Assembly (NCBI GenBank): GCA_026315105.1
Contig: CM048744.1
Location: 350,859,168 to 350,923,167, forward strand
DNA: 64,000 nt
Direction: 5' to 3'
Source: Locusta migratoria
Lineage: Eukaryota > Arthropoda > Insecta > Orthoptera > Acrididae
Shown: piece after piece, positions 52,601 to 63,855 of the stretch
Layout of the letters: every line of letters begins with the position of its first letter
Numbering within the stretch: the stretch's first letter is position 1
Made by a program: the position numbers and the translations under genes
The notes under the pieces: model-generated
Told to the model about the DNA's origin: nothing
What the model saw: the letters and a program-made list of their open reading frames with translations, nothing else
Databases searched by the model: none

Positions 52601-52799
52601 AAAAAATGTTCAAATGTTTGTAAATCTGAGGGACTTAACTGCTGCGGTTATCAGTTCCTAGGCTTACAAACTAATTAAACTTATGCTAAGGACAACAAAT
52701 ACACCAATGTCCAAGGGAGAACTCAAACTTCCGACGGCGAGCAGCTGTGCGCTCTGCAGCTAGGTGCCTTAGAACGCTCGGCCACTCCACCGCGGCACT
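52601..52799 (-). mobile_element. SINE family A, diverged subfamily, with 9-bp target duplication
   Basis: Reverse copy with a leucine/serine-like head (GAACGCTCGGCCACTCCACC) and a body distinct from the main subfamily (GGGACTTAACTGCTGCGG). Flanked by AAGAATTTC at 52592-52600 and 52800-52808. It lies only 50 bp from the previous SINE but inserted independently. Confidence 0.9.
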
Positions 52800-52808
52800 A
52801 AGAATTTC

Positions 52809-53769
52809 TTTTTTTACACAGCAGCGTAGTACCAACATCCTCTAATTAGTGACATTTTACTATGCGCCTGAATAGTATATTATGTTTCATTGCTCCGCTG
52901 AGAGCTTACGACTGGTTCGTCCTCTGTGAGACGTGGTCTGGGTCACGCTGGAATGTGACTGGTTACGAGAAGGCCAAGAAAAACGAACGTGAAAGCAGAG
53001 AGACTACCTGCAGTGTTTTGAGCTGGCATAAATGTCAAGACATTACAATATCAGCGCAAGTATCAATCTAAACAACAGTTACGAAGTCGTTTATCGTTTA
53101 ATTCGAGCTACGTAGCAACTCTGCACTTTCCAGAGTAACGAACATCGCTCTGAGGTGAAAGAAGCCTACATTAAAAGGAAAAAATTCAAATGACTGACAG
53201 GGGATCGACCCAAATACATTTACATCTACAGTTCGCACTTTACCACTGATAAGCACTCAATTTCTTGCAACTATGCATTAAATTCCAAAATTGCTAACAA
53301 TGGAGATTCAGTGCCTAATAATTGCTGAAATGAATTCTCATACCAGAATGTACACCGGCCACAAAAAAGGAAAAGTGTTTGAAGCAAAATGCGAGCGCTT
53401 CCAGCAACGATGTTACAACAGCTCCTCGCATCCACCAGACTACATTTTTTGGAGCTGGCGGGTAAATTCCGTGCCACGCAAGACAAACAGCAGCACGATG
53501 AAGGGAAGCTGTACCGTAGTAACCCCCGAAACCATTGCTGGGCTGGAAACAGCCGTTCAGGAGATCGTGGACAACATCGATGTTGCAACAATTCTCGGGT
53601 CATGACTCAGTTTTAACGAATTTACATGTTATTTAATCTAGTCTTGAAAATGACGAGAAAAACGACCCATTATTAATAGCTCTCTGCGGTGCACTTAGTT
53701 TCTACCGATAAAGTCACATACTATACACACACTGTGTGTGACAAATACAACGAGCTTAAATTTCATGGA
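52809..53769. other. Possible decayed transposase N-terminus at 53291-53605
   Basis: A 104-codon plus-strand frame has YNSSSHPPDYIFWSW then GSCTVVTPETIAGLETAVQE. This recalls the helix-turn-helix N-terminus of insect mariner-like proteins (YG..PP..I..W, VVTPETI..VE.AV). The match is partial and no catalytic part or TIR follows. The rest of the interval is empty. Confidence 0.3.
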
Positions 53770-54604
53770 GGCTAGTCTACACGACGACGCTAGGTTGCGA
53801 AACTCGTTGCATGAAATGAATTGCGTGCAACTAGTTTCCTGTATGTATGTAGACACGGCGCCAATACCATACACTTCAGTTTCGTTGTTTTGTGAGTACC
53901 GTAGTCGCCGTAGAATGAAAGTTTTGGTAGCTGTAAGAACTGTGGCGGAACTATTGCTTGTCTGTGTGAAGTCGCTGCGTAAGACTAAACATAAAAAAAG
54001 ACGTCAGCTCTGGTGCTCAGCGACCCTTGCTGAACGAAATTGTGATTGAAGACCATAGCAGTTATTTTAATCAACTTAGAATGTCACCAGAGCAGTTAAT
54101 GTTCCTTTTGAACAGAGTTAGTAATGCAATAAAGAAACAAGTTACCAGTGAAATTACAAATTGCATTACGTTTCTTGTCAAAAAGATATTCGTCTCTGAG
54201 TACTTGTACCGTGTTCCGAAATCCACAATTGCCATACTTCGTTTGTATAGGTATTTCCAATTGGATGTATTTTAGTCTGCAATTCACTAATCGTCAACTC
54301 ATCAATATTTAATTTCACAAATAATTGCCAGAAGAGCACTAACACGCCTTTAAAATCGCACAAACACTTAATCAACGCATATATGTTCAAAAACAGTATT
54401 ATTTCTCTCGTTTCCCCCTTTATGTTGTATTTTCTTCTGAATTGGTCATAACCTAACCTAAAAACACGCGCAATCAGTTTCGCCAAAGTTGGAACGTGCC
54501 GAAACTATTTAGTTTCGTCAACGAGTTCGGCGAAGGCCTGCTGCGCATGCGCATTGGCCAGTAGCGCATTTTCATGAAACATAGTGCCGTCGTGTAAACT
54601 AGCC
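53770..54604 (+). mobile_element. PIF/Harbinger-like element, internally deleted
   Basis: The inverted ends GGCTAGTCTACACGACGACG (left) and GGCTAGTTTACACGACGGCA (right, complement) enclose 835 bp. The interior carries part of a transposase-like sequence in two frames: KKRRQLWCSATLAER (about 53992-54040), then EDHSSYFNQLRMSPEQLMFL and LYRVPKSTIAIL (54050-54245). The order, a WxxxxLxxR block followed by a YFxxxRMxxExxxxLL block and a STI motif, is that of PIF/Harbinger N-termini. The DDE catalytic region is missing. A target duplication is not evident. Confidence 0.62.
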
Positions 54605-57276
54605 TTAACACGAGTTACAGCGCTCTTTGCGGCAACTTCTATAAACTGGTCCGCCATATTTTTGGTGGTCAATACAATAGAGGAGTCTGTCTATCGCATG
54701 TTGTTGTTGCGCTTGAAGTGTTTTATTTAGTGTATCTTGTATTTATGTGTACTGTCTAAAATTTTTGCTGTTTAATTATGCCCAAAGTATGTTAAGCATT
54801 TAAATGTACAAATCGGAGTGAGAAAATTTCAAGAACACCAAATGTTCTGCCTTCTTTGACATCAGTCGGTCTATATTCAAACATAATTCCTGAGTAATGG
54901 CACTTAGTTGCCCTAAGTATGAAGCTACAGATGACCTACCCTGCAATTCCCTTGAAGTTCACACCGTAAAAAATGCCCAGTTTTCCACCTAGTGTTGGCG
55001 TGCTTCTTATTCTGGTGCTCATGTGGTTGACGAAATCACACTTTTGAGTGTCTACACCTTGTTTAAAAGTATTCTCATTTGTTTTCGACAATCTTGATGG
55101 ATCGTGTTGACATGTAACCACTAACCAGTGCAAAGTGCGGAAGCAGTAGTAACAGATAACTTTTTCACTTGTATATGTCGTGTGTTCTTTCCAACAATAT
55201 GTACTTTATTTCCGCGTGACAACAACGAAAGTTATTAATGGTACGTTATTTCGGGGTGGAATGCTTTTGTGGCAGCTGACACGGGTGCATTTTTATTGCA
55301 TTATGCTATTGGCACTTTCATCTTTGTACTCAATTTTCGTGCACCCAAGTTCACAACCAAACCATTTGACAGCAATTTTAAAAGTTTTTAGACTAAATAC
55401 GTTTTGTAAACAGAAATAACTTTATGAAAGTAGTTGCTGCAATACATTAACATCACATGCAAATCCATGATCATGGTTGCTCGTCATAATTACTGTTCAG
55501 TGTATGTTCCGCAGTACTTGCATTATAATCAACTAATATTTTCACAGCGACACTCGTTATTAGAAACATTAGCGAATTGTTTTACTACGAACTAGAACTG
55601 TGTTACATACGGATTCTTGAGTTTTCATTACCTCGTTTTTAGAAAATATACTATCAGGGTTGTCAATTCGCAGCTTCGATAAAGTCTGACGAACTTTATG
55701 CATATCCGAAACAAAACGGTCATATGGAAAAGGAATAAACTAATGTAACTACGCCACCTTTAGAATTTTGACGTAATGTTTAATACATGCGTCGTGTATG
55801 ACAATTTTTTGAACTTCTTAACGTTTGGGTCGTTGAGATGGTGGCATCAGACTTCAACAACGCAACGATTCTGCAATTTTAGTCAATTTACGCCTGTGCT
55901 AAGCAATAAGTACCCAATTTTTCGTCACCGCTATGCATGGCGGTTTAGTTAAGGAGGCAGACGTGATCGGTACTCAACTATTTAGATCTGAGTGAAGAGA
56001 GATCTGAAACAATGTGATGCTGACGAATCCGGTTGTAAAATCTCCAGAAAGACTAGTGATGTTTCTGCAGCGAATTTATAAACATGTGTGTATATATAAT
56101 ATCACAAAAAATGTCTGTAGCTATGGAGGTCTTAAACGCTCGAGCACCGCCGTAGGTACCACACCAGGAAACGAAAAGCGCAATATGACAATTTATATAA
56201 TACAGGACTTATTCTGAAATAAATACAGAGGTCAGGTGAGAAGTTCCTCTCGTGTTGGACAGGAGATAATCGCAAATTACACGCGCTTCCGTAAACAGCA
56301 CTTCTGCCTGTCCTGATATGCATACACTGATGAAGCTGTCAGTCAGTGCTGATTTCTCACCCGAGCCGGAAGTGCGAAAGGGAAGGAAATTATCAGAAAC
56401 CGGTTGTGGGAGCTTTAGCAGTGAAAGCGCCGTAGATTATCGTTGTCTGCATGGCATGCTAATAGCGAAGCTCACGAATACAGGACGACGAAAATTTATT
56501 TTACCAACGGTCATCCATCTTGTGCAAAATTTGATGTGGCGCTCCATAATTCTACCTGTGTGAACTTCCCCATCCAAGAGTGGCCAACGTCCTCCATTAT
56601 CATACATTTTCCAGGTCGTCGTCTTAGATTTTTTTTCAACTTTACGTCTCTAGCAGTGCGAAAGTGGTTCCATGATCCATTAACATACATCCTGTCGTGC
56701 CGTCCCTCAAGGTTAACATTTTCCTCGCGTCCAGCGGAGAACCTCCACCCGTGAACTTAATTTTCAACATCCTGCTGTAAATATGACAAAATGCTCCGTC
56801 TCTCTCGTTTTTCCACAGTCCATATTTGACTTACGTAACATTATCCTAGAAGCATATGTATTCGCAGCAATTTGTTTCAAATTTAGATACTAGCAAATGT
56901 TTTTTCCTGGATGATTCTCTACTATTCTGCTACTTCAACTCCGTGTTTCGTTGTCTAATTTTGGTTAAAGTGTGACAGTTCCTTCGCTTCGTCCCCTACT
57001 TGTTCGCTAATTTCATCCAAAGTTGCTCTGATAATCCAATATTTTGTACGCAAAACCCAATGAGACATTGGCGTAGAGAATACATACCTTTAAGGCATTA
57101 TAAATTTTAAACAATTTACGAATATAGCCATCATACATACAAGGGCTCCAAAAAGGTGACTTTTCATATTGCGTGGCTTACGTAACATTCTATAATGTTG
57201 GTTCACAAGTCCCGAACATAAGTTCACACTTTCGAGTGTACATCATTCTTCGTTTGTTTTTCAAAGATAAAAAGGT
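54605..57276. other. No recognisable feature
   Basis: About 2.7 kb of AT-rich DNA with only short frames. Confidence 0.45.
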
Positions 57277-58400
57277 GAGACGTGTTCGACTGTGTTTAGT
57301 GATTTGATATAAAAATGGAGCGCAGAGTTATATTCAACCTATACAAAAACCAGACAGCAGTTATTAGAGTCGCAGGGCAAGAAAGGGATACAGAGGTTTG
57401 GAAGGGAGTAAGACAGGGCTGTAGCCTTTCGCCAATGTTGTTCAATCTGTACATTGAGCAGGCAGTGAAGGAATGGAAGGAGAAATTTGGAGAGGGCATT
57501 AAAGTGCAGGGAGAAGAAAAAAAAAAAAAAAAAAAACCAAACAAACATTGCGGTTTGCTGATGATATAGTAATTCTGTCAGAGACCGCAAAAGATCTGGA
57601 AGAGAATGGGATGGACAGTGTCTTAAAAGATATAAGATGAACATCAACAAGAGTAAAACGAAGGTAATGGAATGCAAAGTCAGCATATCAGGCGATGCTG
57701 AAGGAATTAGTTTAGGTAATGAGACAATAAAAGTAGTAGATGAATTTTGTTATTTGAGTTGCAAGAGAACTTCTGATGGCCAAAGTAAAGAAGATATAAA
57801 ATGCAGACTGGCTACGGTAAGAAAAGCGTTTCTAAAGAAGCGAAACTTGTTAACATCAATATTAATTTAAATGTTAGGAAGTCCTTTCTGAAAGCATTTG
57901 TCTGGAGTGTAGTATTGTATGGCAGTGAAACGTGGACGATAAGGTGTTCAGATAAAAAGATAGAAGCTTTTGAAATGTGGTGCTACAGACGAATGATGGG
58001 TAGATCACGTAACTAATGAACAGAGATTCAGGTGTTCTTTCTTCCCGCGCGCTATTCGAGAATGGAATGGGAGATAAATAGTATAATGGTAGTTCGACGA
58101 ACCCTCTGCTAGGCACTTAAATGTGATTTGCAGAGTATCCCATGTAGATGTACTTAATAGGGGAGAAAAGGAGTTTTTGGCATATCATTACTGAGAGAAG
58201 GGATAGATTGGTGGGACATTCTGAGACAAAGGAATTGTCAACTTAGCATTAGAAGGAAGCGTGTGGGATAAAAATCGTAGAGGGATACCGAGGGAGGAGG
58301 GCAGATTCAAAAGGATGTAGGTTGCCGAACGTATTCTCAGATGAGATTTGCACAGGACAGGGTAGCGTGGAGAGCTGCATCAAACCCATCTGAGGACTGA
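57277..58400 (+). pseudogene. RTE-type LINE, RT and C-terminus, with nested LINE tail
   Basis: Blocks in order: FDCV (57288), RRVIFNLYKNQTAVIRVAGQ (from about 57321), GVRQGCSLSPMLFNLYIEQA (57406-57466), a poly-A insertion at 57520-57536 that shifts the frame, LRFADDIVILSET (FADD, about 57549-57585), MNINKSKTKVMEC, FCYLSCKRTSDGQ, VRKAFLKKRNLLTS, VVLYGSETWTI and KIEAFEMWCYRRMM. The gene then resumes after the nested 58021-58149 insert with VLNR...KEFLA and the 3' end CATCTGAGGACTGAAGACAAC. Sister of the copy at 21476-22410. The 5' part is absent and multiple frameshifts are present. Confidence 0.88.
58021..58149 (+). mobile_element. CR1/L2-like LINE 3' end nested in the RTE copy
   Basis: 129 bp beginning CAGAGATTCAGGTGTTC and ending CCCATGTAGAT. 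It is the same 3' terminal sequence as at 20260-20395 and 63716-63850. Removing it joins VTNE to VLNR of the RTE protein, so it is a strongly 5'-truncated insertion. Confidence 0.85.
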
Positions 58401-58482
58401 AGACAACAACAAAAAATAGAGCTAAGAATTGGCATAAAATGTGGTGTGGAAAATGGGATCAAGTGCTCTAGAGCACTGAAGA

Positions 58483-58857
58483 GCAGGTGTCATCATTGAC
58501 GTGATTAAAGGCCCCGTGAGTGATGCTCAGGCGACGGTTCTCCTGATGAAAACTGAAAAGTTTTGGAACAAACTTCGCTAACATAAGTCTCATACCAAAA
58601 AACATCAGAAAAAATGCAACGGATGGTTGCGTCGAAGCTCTGAAGAAAACTTTTGGAAAACTCTTCTAATTACTGTAAGAGAAGATGTTGAGGATGTTGG
58701 CATATCGGTCGACTCGTGTCATGCATTTTTTCTGATGTTTTTTGGTATGAGACTTATGTTAGCGAAGTTTGTTCCAAAACTTTTCAGTTTTCATCAGGAG
58801 AACCGTCGCCTGAGCATCACTCACGGGGCCTTTAATCACGTCAATGATGACACCTGC
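58483..58857. repeat. Palindromic repeat, arms about 150 bp
   Basis: The outer ends GCAGGTGTCATCATTGACGT and complement match almost perfectly through TTCTCCTGATGAAAACTGAA and CGCTAACATAAGTCTCATAC. The turn lies near 58660. Each arm has an outward CTGATGA, a hairpin AAACTGAAAAGTTTT and GGAACAAAC, a possible degraded relative of the hammerhead-like sites, lacking an exact GAAAC and stem III. Confidence 0.88.
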
Positions 58858-59079
58858 TTACCAAGCAGTCGCTATGATTACTGCACCACCCGGAGACCGC
58901 AGCCGCTTTGGCTACTCTAGCTCGCCTCACAGCAGACGCAAGCTCATAAAAAATAATAAAAAAACCGCACAATGCTCTTCAGTACGGAATCACATCAGAC
59001 CTAGACTCTTAAGGGAACCTACGAAATCTCGCGAGTAGCAAGTGATAACGGCCGCACTGCGTCAATTCTGTGTGACTAA

Positions 59080-59866
59080 CAAGGAAAGTACTTGGGCTCG
59101 AACACACACATATACATCAAAATAGTATGGGAGATAATGTAAAGATCCCTTATTGCACTAGTGATACTCCTGCATATGCAAAGCTCTGCAGTCGTCCGTT
59201 AGAGACCTCTGCGTGTGACATGCCGCATTGCACTTTGACCTGTCGGTTCGCCAGTAGGGACGGTGCAGTGTGCCTCCGAAGTTGCGTTTTCTGACATTTG
59301 TGTCGTGAAGCGTCAGATGGGGCGGCGATAGCTAATCAATCCTGCTAATGTATTGCGATTAGTTGAGATGAAGTTACGAAGAACCCTTCTTCGTGAAGAT
59401 GGTGTTAGTGTAGAAGATGAATCATTCGCATGCTATCTCGTATCTTTTATAGTACAGAAATATGAGCATAAGTTAGATACTGTTGTCACACTAACACATA
59501 ATGATATTAGGAATGATGACGAAGAACTCAATGCTAGCGTTAGTGTTACGGTAAGTGCGGGAAGAGGCGATGGAAGCAGTGGCAGTAAATACCAACAGTC
59601 TTCCGAGAAGGGAAGAAAGTTGCAACTATCATCACGGCTTTTGATGACAATTCGCTAGAGAACATGAACGACGATTATTACATAAGTTATAGTTAAGATA
59701 TCTGCATTACGTATGGCGTCTACAATTACATCTACAGTGCTATCTAGAGCATGGTTACAGAGCTTTGCAGAAAAAAGACACCCACCAGCACATTAAGGTG
59801 TACGTAGAAATCCTGTAACCAAACGATCATACAGATATGTTTGTTCGAGCCCATGTACTTTCCTTG
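59080..59866 (+). mobile_element. TIR element with conserved small ORF, copy 2 (787 bp)
   Basis: Ends CAAGGAAAGTACTTGGGCTC (left) and CCCATGTACTTTCCTTG (right), with TAA on both sides (59077-59079, 59867-59869). Inverse orientation to the copy at 30824-31602, which it matches along its whole length. A 3-bp TAA duplication is what PIF/Harbinger elements make. Confidence 0.78.
59353..59696 (+). pseudogene. Small ORF of the TIR element (unknown function)
   Basis: Reads MRLVEMKLRRTLLREDGVSV then EDESFACYLVS, YEHKLDTVVTLTHNDIRNDD and SAGRGDGSSGSKYQQSSEKG. A one-base shift near 59620 then leads to ITAFDDNSLENMNDDYYISY and a stop at about 59694-59696. The copy at 31 kb keeps the same peptide and the same C-terminal stop. 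The retained peptide in two distant copies suggests it was once a protein-coding part of the element. It is acidic at the end and I do not recognise a domain. Confidence 0.55.
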
Positions 59867-59922
59867 TAAGTCGATGACTTGCGTCTGACTGAGGCGTGCA
59901 AGGGTAGCCCGCGCGGACACGG

Positions 59923-60064
59923 TGCCCGGGCGGCGAAGTGGTCAGCGCGACTGCCTAGTAAGGAGTGTCTGGGTTGGAATCCCGGCTCGACGCTAATTTC
60001 AAATTTCCCCGCTGATTTAATTCACTGGCCTCTGGCAACCAAAGTATTAAATTCCGTTACATCT
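59923..60064 (+). mobile_element. tRNA-derived SINE, threonine-like head
   Basis: Head GGCGAAGTGGTCAGCGCGAC, loop CTAGTAA and B-box-like GGGTTGGAATCCCGGC (C-to-G change), then a body with CACTGGCCTCTGGCAACC. The anticodon segment matches the modules in the foldbacks at 29.9 and 37.4 kb. Confidence 0.65.
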
Positions 60065-60129
60065 TGATTGATAATAGGTGCAGGAATAAAACGGTATCGG
60101 TTCTTTCAGACTCGGATATATGACAGTTT

Positions 60130-60290
60130 GGAAAGTAGGAGGCGAGGTACTGGCGGAAATAAGTTGTGAGGCGGCATCGTGAGTCGTGTCGGGATAGCAC
60201 AGTCGGTAGTGCGCTTGCCCGCGAAAGGCAAAGGTCCCAGGTTCGAGTCCCGGTTCCGGCACACAATTTTAATCTGCCAGGAAGTTTCAT
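60130..60290 (+). mobile_element. tRNA-like SINE, family C, single copy
   Basis: tRNA-like part 60187-60262 (ATAGCACAGTCGGTAGTGC; TTGCCCGCGAAAGGCAA anticodon arm; GGTTCGAGTCCCGGTTCC), preceded by GGCGGCATCGTGAGTCGTG and followed by TTTTAATCTGCCAGGAAGTT. Position 33 is G instead of the invariant U, so it is not a functional tRNA. Confidence 0.75.
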
Positions 60291-60299
60291 ATGACAGTA

Positions 60300-62615
60300 A
60301 TGTCTCCACTCTGTATAGACTAGTGACACAGGCCGTCGTCGAGTCAAAATGGCGACACCTCGCCGAATCACCGGTATATTTTAGTGAACACATTTCTAAA
60401 TTTGATGTCACCTTTAAATTGTTACGTATATACTACTAGCCGAAATCCCGGGGTTGCCTGGGTATTTATTTTTTATTTATTTATTCCTTCATTCAAGCTT
60501 CAGTTAGTACTTGCCTTATGCCGTCTCCCTATGTCCATCTTCGAAATGTTCAAATGTTTTGTAAAACAATTTACTTTGTCCGTCGCAGTTGCACATTTTT
60601 GAAGTCAGTGACTAGTTTCCGACTCTACCGTCCATTATCAAACCGTTAGCCTTTTTCAAACCGTGGTAATACAATGCATGTTCCAAATGCCTGATAAAAT
60701 CTTGTTAATTAGCCTCTTTTAATATATGTCACTAGTTACATTAAAATTTAAAATAGCAGTCGAAACAGGTGATACATCCAACGTCGAGACTGCTAGCCAG
60801 TAACTAGCATATTGTTTTTTAAACTTTTATACAACACGAGCATTCCTTTACTTCTTTAAAAGTGTCACGTGGTAATTTTACGTTCTGATGACTTCCACAG
60901 TGTTGTCAAAATCTAGATACATTTTGTAATTTTTTAAAGAAACTTATGGGGCTGCAATTTTCAAAATTATACATCTAGTACAAGTAAAGAAAATAGACGT
61001 ATTATCTGTTACAGTACCGGTGCCTTTAAAATCTAGTCATCTGTACATAACGTATTACCTCGTCCAACCTTTTGTGTCTTACTGTAACCGTTGTCATCTA
61101 ATAACGAATAGATCTGATACTTTTTCACTAACGTAACGACAGAATATTCGTAGAGATTTATTCCCCCTCTATTGAAGCTGACTGCATTCAATAGTATGCA
61201 AACGCAGTCTAGAGTTTGTGAAACAGCCTAATTACTAAAAACATCCCTCTTATGCACATCGTGTTTTAACAGCTAGGTCCTGACCAGTGTGGAGCTTCCT
61301 TGGACTAACGTTTAGCAGTCGAAGGCATTATCACAAAGCGCGATTTGGTATGGAGTAGTTACTCCTCATCGAACATATGACACTCGCTAACTCAAGAAAA
61401 TACGAGTCGGGCATTGTGGCTACTCAAAGCCGCCATGGTGATGCAACGGTAAACTGCTATCTCTCTTCCCGGTTAGTATCTGTGTGTAATAAACTAAAGT
61501 ATTATAGGCAATGCGCCCATCTCATTTCTCTCCTCTTATATCGACCTTATGTACCGTATCAATCTCGTGAGTCAGATATTAGTGACGTCAGTCAAGATGC
61601 TGATAGCGGTCATTTTCGTCGGTCAGTGGGAGTAGTACACCGAGAGATAATACGGCGCCTGCTATTGTGACGAAAACTACAAACACAGAACATTATCGCT
61701 TACAATGGAGCTAGCCTTTATCCCGCGTGCAGAATGACATCTTATGACACGAAGTATTTCTAGAAAAGCAATGCTTTAGTGTATCAGATTCCATGTCTAT
61801 ACAGACTATATGCGAAGATTTCAGTCTGTGTGCACATAGTGTCGCCGTCATACCAAGTTGAATCGCTGAAAAATTGTTTAACTGGTGTATAACGAGCAGT
61901 GTTGTCCATCAGCTAGTATTCTGATCACTACGCCGTAAGTGTGGCACGCAGAACCGCCGAGCGCGAATAGATTACAATTTAGTTGGCACACAACACACCA
62001 ACGAAAGAAGTACTACTTGTATAAATGGAGGGGATGAGAAAGTAACGGTGTAGTCTCTTGATTAGCTAAATCAAAAATTAGGTAATAGTGTCCAATGTGT
62101 AAAAAGTCCTTTCGTTTGTCGCTCTTCTCTTTGAAGTGCCTTCTCCAACAGTACAACCTCTTAGTACATTCTCCGAGAGACAAAGAAAGAAGAAACTTTC
62201 TTGTCTGGTCGCGTAACGAACCAAGCTATTCACTGCTCCACCATGCCTTATCGAATCTTAAACGGCGATCCAAAAGAACTGGAAACTTCTGTTAGGAAAC
62301 TACTGTTTGTTGAACAAAGGAGAATTTACACGCTATTCTTTAACACACTGAGCTTTAATAGAAAACTCAAAATATATTCTGATGCACCGAAACGTTACCT
62401 ACATTTTCCAGACCGATAAATAATATGAATGTTTTGAAAAATTAGTTTTAAAAGCGATAACTTAAAGCCAGATTATGAAGGTGTGTTTGGAATTATCTGC
62501 ATGATTAAGGCCCGGGTTCGAGTCCAGGTAAATTGTTTTTAATGTGTTACGAAGTATCCCAGCAGAATACAGCCCATCACGGTGCAGTTTCCACATAGTA
62601 TACCGTCGGGAATTT
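60300..62615. other. No recognisable feature
   Basis: About 2.3 kb without a supported gene. A partial GTTCGAGTCCAGG near 62515-62527 may be a tRNA-like relic. Confidence 0.4.
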
Positions 62616-62805
62616 AAAAATGTTCAAATATTTGTAAATTTATGGGACTTTTGGTTATTAGTCACCAGGCTTACAAACCAAACTAAAACTAACCTAAGGC
62701 CGACACAGACCCCCATGCCTGAAGGAGGACTCTAATCCCCGACGGCAAGAAAACGCGCGCTCAGCAGCAAGGCGCCTCAGAACGCTCGGTCACTCCACCA
62801 CGGCC
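62616..62805 (-). mobile_element. SINE family A, old diverged copy
   Basis: Reverse copy with the diverged head (GAACGCTCGGTCACTCCACC). No target duplication is visible and substitutions are many. Confidence 0.85.
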
Positions 62806-62937
62806 ATAACGAAAAAATCTAAAAATTTTACGATAGTATATGAAAACAGCATTTAGTTTGTTTCTTGAAATTATTTACAACTGTTCTCAAAGCTACATTT
62901 TAAATTAACGAAATTTGATTGTAACGTGAAACTTAAT

Positions 62938-63262
62938 AAAACTTCCTGGCAGATTAAAATTGTGTACCGTAACCGGGATTCGAACCTGGGATCTTTGCCT
63001 TTCGCGGGCAAGAGTCCTACCGACTGAGCTATCCCGACACGACTCACGATGCCGCCCCACAACTTCACTTCCGCCAGTACCTCGCCTCGTACTTTTCAAA
63101 CGTCACAGAAGCTCTCCTGCGAACCATGCAAGTTGTGAGGCGGCATCGTGAGTCATGTCGGGATAGCTCAGTCGGTAGAGCACTTGCCCGCGAAAGGCAA
63201 AGGTCCCAGGTTTCGAGTCCCGGTTCCGGCACTCAATTTTCATCTACCAGGAAGTTTCATAT
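62938..63262. repeat. Inverted pair of family C tRNA-like SINEs
   Basis: tRNA-like units on the minus strand at 62963-63038 and plus strand at 63157-63232. Outer tails are mirrored (ACTTCCTGGCAGATTAAAAT at the left, CATCTACCAGGAAGT at the right), and the inner CACGATGCCGCC is mirrored too. About 100 bp separates the modules. They resemble the single copy at 60130-60290. Both anticodon arms read TTGCCCGCGAAAGGCAA or complement. Confidence 0.85.
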
Positions 63263-63544
63263 CAGCGCACACTCCGCTGCAGAGTGAAAAGTTTTTCTGT
63301 TTGTAAATAATTTACGAATTGTTAAAAATTATAAAAGGAGTGCAAAGCACTCTAGTTAGTTTGCCAGAATCAGAACAGACAGGTCAGTGAGAAAGGTCCT
63401 TTCAAAGAGCTTAAGTCAGTCGATGTAAATAACTTCGTACCAGTCTTATGCTGAACAGTTGATGCTGTGGAAAAATAAATTACGTACTTTGAAGCAGAAG
63501 GAATGTGTGAAGGACGTAGAGTTCGGCTCAGTGTTTTCTGCTGC

Positions 63545-63855
63545 GAAATATTTTTTTGACAGCCCATCACAACAAACGGCGCTTATCGCTGCGGCGTGGG
63601 CTACTTACGAAACTACAATCGCCAACATTCTCCTCCGAATGCGAAAATATATTGATTCCCACTTACATAGGTAGAAATGATCATCAGAATAAAATACGAG
63701 AAATCAGAGCCCGAACGGAGAGATTTAGGTGTTCATTCTTTCCGCGCGCTATTCGAGAATGGAATGGGAGATAAAATAGTATAACGGTCGTTCGAAGAAC
63801 CCTCTGCCAGACACTTAAATGTGATTTGCAGAGTTTCCCTGTAGATGTAGACTAA
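63545..63855 (+). pseudogene. CR1/L2-like LINE, short 3' fragment
   Basis: Matches 20115-20395: CGGCGCTTATCGCTG, CGCCAACATTCTCCTCCGAA, ATAGGTAGAAATGATCATCA and GAGAATGGAATGGGAGATAA, ending near CTGTAGATGTAGA. Only the last few RT codons and the 3' UTR are present. Confidence 0.8.

Noticed and set aside
53291..53605. Host gene encoded by a 104-codon frame
   Set aside because: It resembles a transposase N-terminus only weakly and stands alone.
60434..60480. Helitron-like start (ACTAGCCGAAATCCCGGGG)
   Set aside because: Resembles terminal sequences of some insect repeats, but no partner end or coding part was found.
63157..63232. Functional tRNA gene
   Set aside because: Position 33 is G rather than U, an extra T lies in the T-arm, and the unit is part of a repeated SINE pair.
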